A stretch of DNA of 64,000 nucleotides from a virus. The position numbers were made by a program, and so were the translations under genes. The notes under the pieces are model-generated. The model made no database searches, was not told where the DNA came from, and saw nothing but the letters and a program-made list of their open reading frames with translations. Location: IMG/VR virus record IMGVR_UViG_3300017991_000001, positions 147,085 through 211,084 of that record; one strand, 5' to 3'. Below, piece by piece: positions 56,981-64,000 of the stretch (positions are counted from its first letter, which is position 1; each line of letters begins with the position of its first letter).

Positions 56981-59642
56981 GCCTTCTCCTCCAAACGATT
57001 TATCGCGCCACGTACCGCCTGCTTCGATACTAGCTCCGGCAGGGATAACCGTCAAGGATGTGACCCCCGAGGTTACCGACTGTCCCTTCTGTCATGAGCA
57101 TACGCTCTCCATCTACATGGACCCCATCCTGTCCGGCACGGGAAGATGGCTCAGGTGTTCCGCTTGTGGCAATCAGGGGGACACCATAGAGACGTACGGT
57201 CGCATGCTCGGCATCGACGACGTCAGGAAAGCGTTCCAGCAGGTGGTTGCCGACGGGCTCTTCAAAGCCTCCTGGCACGAGGTCACACCCGACATTGTTG
57301 ACAGCTACATCGCCAACTACCCCGGTCATCGCAGCCGCCTCGAAGGGTATTGGGAAAAGTTAAGGGACACCATCAATAATGTCGATCCCCGCATGGTGGC
57401 TCGAGGCCACGGCGACCACTTGTGGGGCGGCTGGAACACGTGTACCAAGGGCCGGCTCCGGCGTTTCCTGGGTGGCGGCAAGCGCAGAGACATCATCGAC
57501 ATCTTCGGCGACCGAAAGATCCTTCCTCGAAGGGGACATAATACCAACTTCGTCCTTAACTACCAGGATGTACCGGGCAGGATTTGCGCCTTTCAGTTCC
57601 TGGGCGAGGAGGCGGACACGCTGAAAATGTTCCACCGCTCCGGCAAGCGCACCGGCGGAGAGGGCGGCCTGTCCATGCTGGATGTCCTGGAGCCTTACGA
57701 GGACACCGTTTACGCGCTGGGCAGCCCACGCACCGCGCTGCTGATGCAGCAGTACAAGATGGGCACGCTGCCCGAACCCCTGAAGATGGTGGTGTACAAC
57801 CAGCACACGCGCAAGTCCTGGGACAGCATCTCGGCCCGGCGCGTGATCTTCTGGGAGGCGGCCCCGTCGCAGGAGCTGTTCGCCCAGGTGCGACAGATCG
57901 GGCTGGGCGCGGGGTTCGTGACCCACAAGCCGAACCTGCGCAAGCGTTCGGACCAGCTGCACGTCTACCTGTGCGAGCAGGGCCTGGAAGGGTTCATGCG
58001 GATCATGCAGCGCTTCGCCCGCCCCTGGCCGGAGGCGCTGGCCAAGTGGATCATCGACCAGAACATGGACGAGGGCCTGCTCCGGGGGTTGGCCAGCAAC
58101 CTGCAATTCGACCACGACGAGCGCCTGGCCATCATCGACGCCTTCCCCTCCCGCTACCGCGATCAGGTGGAGTTCTGCCTGGGCGACGAGCGCATCACCC
58201 TCAGCACGTTCGTGAAGGGGTCCGGCGTGGTGGAAGCCGACGGCGTGTGGAGCGCCATGCGCGGTTCCAGGGAGCGGGAGCTGGTCTCTGACGCGATCAT
58301 CAAGATCCTGCGCGAGATCACCGACGAGGACACCAAGAAGGTCTACTGGGACGGCTTCATCCGCTTCAAGGGCGAGCAGATCCCCTTCAACGAGCCGGTC
58401 GAGAACATCGAACTCAACCCGCGCAGGTGGTTGATCGGGGCGGTGGAGGCGGCCGGCCTGGGACGGCCCAACATACAGCACAGCTGGTCCAAAAGCCTGA
58501 TGCAGCTCGCGCAGCAGTTCTCCACGCCGCAGCGCATGTTCGGGACGTCCAGGCTGGGCATCCGCTCCGACGGGCGCGTCATCTTCCCCAACTTCACGAT
58601 CGAAGGCGGCCAGGCCAAGGAACAGCGGACCGTGATACGGGCGCAGGACTGCCCGGCCGCGCACATACACCCGCCGGTCAAGCGCCGCCTGCGGGACTGC
58701 GATGAGCCCTGCCCGGAAAGGTCCCTCTTCACGGCCATGATGACCTCTTTCGTCTCAGGCCTGATCGCGCCGCTGTTCGGCGACGAGCCCCGTCCCGTGG
58801 CGGTGGTGGGCCCCATCGGATCGTTCGGCCGTAGCATGGCACAGACCTTCTGCAAGCACGCCGGGATGCGCACCATCGAGCTGGAGGACGGGAAGTGGTC
58901 CGTGATCGACGGGGCACAGCAGCGCGTGGGCCTGCACAACTACCCCGTCATGCTCGACACACGTGCGCCGGGGCTGCTGAAGGACTGGAGCCACAAGCGC
59001 TCGAAGCACCTGTTCATGACCACGGACGTGGTGGAGGCTTCGGCCCTGTGCACGGGCGCCAACTGGGTGTTCATCTACGGGCAGAAGCTGACTCCGCTTA
59101 CACGAGCCATCGCGCCCTTCGACGACGTGCTCTGGTACCTGGCCGACCTGCAGCGCCGCAGGTATGAGCTGCCCCATGGCCAGGACCGTGAGGACGCTGT
59201 ACTCAAGGACATCTGTCTATGGTATGAAGGGTATCTGAGAAAGGAGGATTTGAGCCGTTATAATGAAACGCGCAAGGTGATGGCCACGGCCATGTCGCCC
59301 AGCATGGCGGCGATGCGCCTTTACTGCCACCTGTACCGGCAGAAGCTGGTCCGGCGGGACTACGAACCGTTCATGGCCAACGTGGCCGCCGGGGGCTCCA
59401 TAGGCAAGAAGAGCAGCAGCATCGTGATCGACATGGAGGAGGAGCGCGTATTCCTGTCCAGGGCCAGCCTACGCAACGCGGCCAAGCGAGCGGCCGTGCC
59501 GGCGCCGGACCTGGTGAAGATCTCCGAGGACCTGATGGAATGTGGCGCGCTATTCGAGACGGGGGCGTCCCTGGACGGATGGGTCGTCTCCCTGAAGGAT
59601 TGGGAGACGCTTGTCGCGGACTGGCAACGGTGGGACCTGTAA
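56979..59642 (+). CDS. Zinc-finger primase-like protein with degenerate P-loop
   Basis: An 887-residue protein; ATG 56979 (in-frame TTG 56946 lies inside the divergent gene). Residues 35-63 form a CPFC...CSAC zinc ribbon followed by GNQGDTIETYGRM, as in DnaG-type primases. The middle is helical and basic. Around residue 611, VAVVGPIGSFGRSMAQ looks like a P-loop that lacks the invariant GK(S/T). The C-terminal part is alpha/beta (VEASALCTGANWVFIYGQ). Likely a primase or primase-helicase related replication protein, unusual within a structural region. Which enzymatic activity remains is uncertain. Confidence 0.5.
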   Translation: MPSPPNDLSRHVPPASILAPAGITVKDVTPEVTDCPFCHEHTLSIYMDPILSGTGRWLRCSACGNQGDTIETYGRMLGIDDVRKAFQQVVADGLFKASWHEVTPDIVDSYIANYPGHRSRLEGYWEKLRDTINNVDPRMVARGHGDHLWGGWNTCTKGRLRRFLGGGKRRDIIDIFGDRKILPRRGHNTNFVLNYQDVPGRICAFQFLGEEADTLKMFHRSGKRTGGEGGLSMLDVLEPYEDTVYALGSPRTALLMQQYKMGTLPEPLKMVVYNQHTRKSWDSISARRVIFWEAAPSQELFAQVRQIGLGAGFVTHKPNLRKRSDQLHVYLCEQGLEGFMRIMQRFARPWPEALAKWIIDQNMDEGLLRGLASNLQFDHDERLAIIDAFPSRYRDQVEFCLGDERITLSTFVKGSGVVEADGVWSAMRGSRERELVSDAIIKILREITDEDTKKVYWDGFIRFKGEQIPFNEPVENIELNPRRWLIGAVEAAGLGRPNIQHSWSKSLMQLAQQFSTPQRMFGTSRLGIRSDGRVIFPNFTIEGGQAKEQRTVIRAQDCPAAHIHPPVKRRLRDCDEPCPERSLFTAMMTSFVSGLIAPLFGDEPRPVAVVGPIGSFGRSMAQTFCKHAGMRTIELEDGKWSVIDGAQQRVGLHNYPVMLDTRAPGLLKDWSHKRSKHLFMTTDVVEASALCTGANWVFIYGQKLTPLTRAIAPFDDVLWYLADLQRRRYELPHGQDREDAVLKDICLWYEGYLRKEDLSRYNETRKVMATAMSPSMAAMRLYCHLYRQKLVRRDYEPFMANVAAGGSIGKKSSSIVIDMEEERVFLSRASLRNAAKRAAVPAPDLVKISEDLMECGALFETGASLDGWVVSLKDWETLVADWQRWDL

Positions 59643-60902
59643 ATGGCCCGTAACCCACAGGCCTTGACCATCGTCAAGAACATCTCCGGCGGGGGACTGT
59701 TCTTCGGGTGGATTCCTCCGCACGGCCGCTACCTCGAAGACGACGAGCGGATCGAAATACAGGGTACGCTCGAGACCCTCTTCCAGACGGACCCCAACAA
59801 GACCTACCTGCGCGAGTACCTGCGCGACATCGCCGACCAGCGTGTCGAGGTTTCCCACGAGGCCGGCTCCACGGTCGCCGCGCACACGCCTGTCGACGAC
59901 AACTTCGAGCTGGCCAACATCACCAGCGCGGAAGCCGAGTTCTACCGGGACCAGATGCTGTGTCTCTCGGAGGAGTCGGGCCTTTACCGTTTCGACGCGC
60001 AAAGCACGCTGACACCCGACGCCGACAAGGTCGTCATACCGTTCGACCTGCCGTCCGTGGCGCTGCCCGGACGCTGGATCAAGCTCACCGGGCCGGCTGC
60101 GGTGGTTACGCCGGGACCGACGGGCGTCACCGGGGTCACGGGTGCGACCGGGGCCGACGGGGTCACGGGTGCGACCGGGGCGACAGGCGTCACCGGTGCC
60201 ACCGGTGCGGGCGTGACGGGCGTGACGGGTGTGACGGGTGTGACCGGTGTCACGGGTCCTCCCGGCATGGGCACCGCGATCAAACTGGAAGTCGCGGACA
60301 TCGACAACCCGATCGAGCTGCATGGCGTCCAGGGCGACGAGAACGGGAAGCTGGCGGTTGTTTCACAGGTCAACGAGTGCAACAACGATTTCACCATCTA
60401 CTCGTGGGATTCGGGGGAGGCGCCGTCCAGCTCATCTTCGTCCTCTTCCTCGTCGAGCTCATGTGAACCTGAGGACATACCTTACACTGTGGATGGGGCG
60501 GTCGGCCGCTGGATCGCGGTGGGCGGCAAATACATCTACAACCTCCAGGACACAGGTGATTTCGACGGAGATCAGATAGTCACGTCCGGCAGCGGAATTA
60601 CAACGATCTCCACTGTTCCGGTGCCCGACAATACGGTTATACTGATCACAGTGTGGGTCTCGTGCCGGCGCCTCGACGACGAGGACCGCGGAGGGTATCA
60701 GCGTCAGGCGCTCGTGTACCGGGAAGGGGGCGGAACTGCCAAGAGGCAAGGCAACACGCAGACCCTGTTCACGAGGGAGTCGGTGGGCCAGTACCAGGTC
60801 TTCATCAATGTGAGCGGGAACAACGCGCTGATCCAGGTGCGGGGCCGCGTAGGCCATACGGTTAGATGGAAGAGCAAGTACTTCACCACGGAGGTCGCGT
60901 AA
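59643..60902 (+). CDS. Collagen-like tail fibre with FGWIPPHG anchor and polyserine tract
   Basis: A 419-residue protein. The N-terminal domain ([25 protein letters not shown]) is the same as the small protein at 9698. Residues about 155-215 are Gly-X-Thr collagen-like repeats ([10 protein letters not shown] type). A second domain with [14 protein letters not shown] precedes a 13-residue serine tract (about 261-273). The C-terminal domain ([28 protein letters not shown]) matches the next gene's C-terminus. Trimeric, elongated fibre expected, likely attached through the N-terminal domain. Confidence 0.7.
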   Translation: MARNPQALTIVKNISGGGLFFGWIPPHGRYLEDDERIEIQGTLETLFQTDPNKTYLREYLRDIADQRVEVSHEAGSTVAAHTPVDDNFELANITSAEAEFYRDQMLCLSEESGLYRFDAQSTLTPDADKVVIPFDLPSVALPGRWIKLTGPAAVVTPGPTGVTGVTGATGADGVTGATGATGVTGATGAGVTGVTGVTGVTGVTGPPGMGTAIKLEVADIDNPIELHGVQGDENGKLAVVSQVNECNNDFTIYSWDSGEAPSSSSSSSSSSSSCEPEDIPYTVDGAVGRWIAVGGKYIYNLQDTGDFDGDQIVTSGSGITTISTVPVPDNTVILITVWVSCRRLDDEDRGGYQRQALVYREGGGTAKRQGNTQTLFTRESVGQYQVFINVSGNNALIQVRGRVGHTVRWKSKYFTTEVA

Positions 60903-60905
60903 CCA

Positions 60906-62120
<1,215 letters not shown>

Positions 62121-62131
62121 GGTTCACATGA

Positions 62132-63178
62132 ATGGCCATCGAAAGTGTTGTAGATATGGGCGAGGGCGTGCGATGCGCGGTCGTTTCACACGACCCGACA
62201 TCGACGTCCACTGACGTCCCCAAGGGCTCTCAGCTCTTCAGCACCAGCACCAACAAGTGGTATAGCAAGGACGACGACGGGGACACCACCAACGTAACCG
62301 AGTTTGGACCGCCCGGACCCACGGGCGTAACCGGCGCTACAGGCGTCACAGGCGCGCTCGGCGTGACAGGGGTCACGGGCGTGACGGGTAACGCCGGCCC
62401 CATCGGCGTGACCGGCGTCACGGGTCCGGCAGGCGCCACGGGTCCGCAGGGGGTTACAGGCGCGCTCGGCACGACGGGCGCCACCGGCCCGGCGGGCGCA
62501 ACGGGACCACAGGGCGTGACCGGCGCGCAAGGGGCTACGGGCGCGCAGGGCGCCACAGGTAACCAGGGCCCCACCGGGGCGACGGGGCCGCAGGGCGCGA
62601 CGGGACCTCAGGGCGCCACGGGCGCGCAGGGGGCTTCGGGCGCGACCGGCGTTACGGGCGCGATCGGTGTCACGGGCGTGACCGGGGCCACGGGCGTCTC
62701 AGGGGCGGGCGTGACCGGCGTCACGGGACCGACCGGTCCCACGGGAGTCACCGGGAACCAGGGCGTTACAGGCGTCACCGGCGCCACCGGTCCTGCGAGC
62801 GGCGTTTTCGGCAACGATTATCAGACCGTCACTTCCCTGACCGTCAGTTCCACCACGTCCTCTTCGTGGCAAACCAAGTTGACGTTGACGACGCCTGCGT
62901 TGACGGGAACATATCGCGTAAGCTGGACGTGCGGCTTGAGCCAGAGCAACCTGGCCGATCAGGTGGAAGGACGACTGTACAACACCACGGACGCCGCGCA
63001 GGTGGGGGTGGCCTACAACTACGAACCGAAACAGACCACGAACATCTTCCGCGCCGGCAGCTTCGCCGAGGTCGTCTTCACGGGGTCCGCCAAGTCGTTC
63101 GAGATCCAGTACAGGCAGCAGAGCGGACAAACGGCTTACATACAAGACGCCCGCATCGAGATTTGGAGAGTGTCGTAG
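62132..63178 (+). CDS. Collagen-like tail fibre with separate C-terminal head
   Basis: A 348-residue protein. The N-terminal domain ([34 protein letters not shown]) pairs with that of 60906. The Gly-X-(Thr/Gln) repeat is about 54 triplets long and more varied, with GATGPQG and GAQGATG units. The C-terminal head is different from the other two fibres: [20 protein letters not shown], later [19 protein letters not shown], a jelly-roll-like domain possibly binding receptor. Start ATG 62132, 12 bases after the previous stop. Confidence 0.7.
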   Translation: MAIESVVDMGEGVRCAVVSHDPTSTSTDVPKGSQLFSTSTNKWYSKDDDGDTTNVTEFGPPGPTGVTGATGVTGALGVTGVTGVTGNAGPIGVTGVTGPAGATGPQGVTGALGTTGATGPAGATGPQGVTGAQGATGAQGATGNQGPTGATGPQGATGPQGATGAQGASGATGVTGAIGVTGVTGATGVSGAGVTGVTGPTGPTGVTGNQGVTGVTGATGPASGVFGNDYQTVTSLTVSSTTSSSWQTKLTLTTPALTGTYRVSWTCGLSQSNLADQVEGRLYNTTDAAQVGVAYNYEPKQTTNIFRAGSFAEVVFTGSAKSFEIQYRQQSGQTAYIQDARIEIWRVS

Positions 63179-63204
63179 CACCCGTTTAACGAGAGGAGAA
63201 AACG

Positions 63205-64000
63205 ATGTCACACACCTACACCTACAGCGTGGCGGACGATTTCCCCGACGGCGCGGTCAACGTGACCAAGCTGGTCAAGGAGATTGCGGCGGCGGAGTTG
63301 GGGGAGGATCTGGAACACATCACCACGGGCGAAGGGGGTGACGAGGACCGCCTCGACCTTGTCTTCGAGAACGAACTTTCGTCCGGCGACAAGACCAAGC
63401 TCGACGGTGACACCAGCGACCCGGCCGGAGGGCTCATCGCCGACCACGACAACGGCCCGTTCGTGCCCACGGACATCGAGTACTGGCTCACCCAGACGGC
63501 CGAGGTCACCATTGGCGACATCACCGGGCCCTGGAACGTGATGCAGATCCTGCAGCACAGAAAGGACCTGTACAACGATTCTGACAGCCCGCTCTATGAT
63601 GCCGAACACCAGCCGATTTTGGGTACGGGCGGCATCCTCGAAGACCACGGCGACAAGATCACGAACCTTGAGAACATCCACGCCAAGCTGGGCTGGCACA
63701 ACCAGCAGGTGTTGCAGGCGCTCTACGCCAAGCCGAAGGACCTGCTCATCTACTACGGCTGGACGAACAGCTTCAACAGCGGCGTCAACGGCTGGGACAA
63801 CTGGAAGGTCGCGCTCGACATGTCCCGCTACGAGCTGGTTGTCTTCGGCGCCGGCATCGAGGACTCCGGCCACGGCGACCACTCCAACTGCCAGGCCATC
63901 ATCAACTACATCAAGTCGCTCAACCCGAACACCAAGCTCTTCGGCTACGTGAGCACGAACCAGACCTACGCGAACTTCACCTCCAAGACCGACGACTGGG
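63205..64000 (+). CDS. Fibre protein with Spherulin-4-like glycosidase domain (3' partial)
   Basis: An open frame from ATG 63205 (AGAGGAGAA upstream) that is cut by the window end after about 265 residues. The first ~175 residues are a fibre-type N-terminus (SHTYTYSVADDFPDGAVNVT). From about residue 180, LLIYYGWTNSF, then SRYELVVFGAGIED, SGHGDHSN and NPNTKLFGYVSTN match the start of the Spherulin-4 (spherulation-specific family 4) TIM-barrel, related to galactosaminidases and other glycosidases. It would be a depolymerase for host or matrix glycan. The catalytic residues and the end are outside the window. Confidence 0.6.
   Translation, partial: MSHTYTYSVADDFPDGAVNVTKLVKEIAAAELGEDLEHITTGEGGDEDRLDLVFENELSSGDKTKLDGDTSDPAGGLIADHDNGPFVPTDIEYWLTQTAEVTIGDITGPWNVMQILQHRKDLYNDSDSPLYDAEHQPILGTGGILEDHGDKITNLENIHAKLGWHNQQVLQALYAKPKDLLIYYGWTNSFNSGVNGWDNWKVALDMSRYELVVFGAGIEDSGHGDHSNCQAIINYIKSLNPNTKLFGYVSTNQTYANFTSKTDDW

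Overview
This is a GC-rich, densely packed segment of a large tailed-phage genome (or a prophage or assembled metagenomic phage). It carries head, neck, contractile-tail and fibre genes, almost all on the + strand. Neighbouring genes usually touch or overlap by 1-4 bases, there is no non-coding gap above 300 bases, and no tRNA, rRNA, IS element or CRISPR array was seen. A long tail sheath gene, a tail tube gene and T4/P2-type baseplate genes point to myovirus morphology. The host cannot be named from the sequence. Start codons include GTG and TTG, and Shine-Dalgarno sites are of the GGAGG type.

Layout. 1-8751: head module, with unknown proteins, a prohead protease-like protein (3529), an acidic scaffold-like protein (5039), a decoration-like protein (6812) and the probable major capsid protein (7804). 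8851-14778: small head proteins, a strong terminator (about 9986-10023) and neck or connector candidates. 14791-18773: tail sheath and tail tube. 18823-25350: a large spike-like protein, a probable -1 frameshifted tail-chaperone pair (21444/22091) and tail proteins. 25334-35464: baseplate (hub-like, gp25-like, J-like and further wedge proteins), interrupted by a sigma factor gene (26986) and by a small independently bordered membrane-protein gene (28664). 35475-46792: modular fibre or adhesin proteins, including five tandem paralogues and a four-repeat fibre. 46803-52404: small paralogous proteins mixed with a glycosyltransferase-methyltransferase fusion and a GT9-like enzyme. 52557-54490: small accessory genes bounded by terminators. 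54324-56980 (minus strand): three genes of unknown function. 56979-59642: a zinc-finger primase-like protein. 59643-64000: collagen-like fibres and a fibre with a Spherulin-4-like glycosidase domain that runs off the window.

The most unusual feature is a set of seven otherwise dissimilar proteins scattered among structural genes. They share a short N-terminal peptide of the form M-(N/D)-x-x-A-(Y/F)-L-x-K-(E/Q/R)-A. It resembles T4-type capsid-targeting peptides that are cleaved by the prohead protease, and such a protease is encoded here. Carriers include two HExxH zincin-like paralogues, a protein with a JAMM-like HxHP...SxxD signature, an ADP-ribosyltransferase-like protein with AT-richer codon use, a very basic protein and glycine-zipper membrane proteins. 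I infer a tagged cargo of virion-packaged, possibly injected, effectors. A second theme is polyserine tracts with mixed codons in about ten virion proteins and Gly-X-Thr collagen fibres, next to phage-encoded glycosyltransferases; together these suggest glycosylated virions. All functional assignments rest on motif recognition by eye, without database searches.
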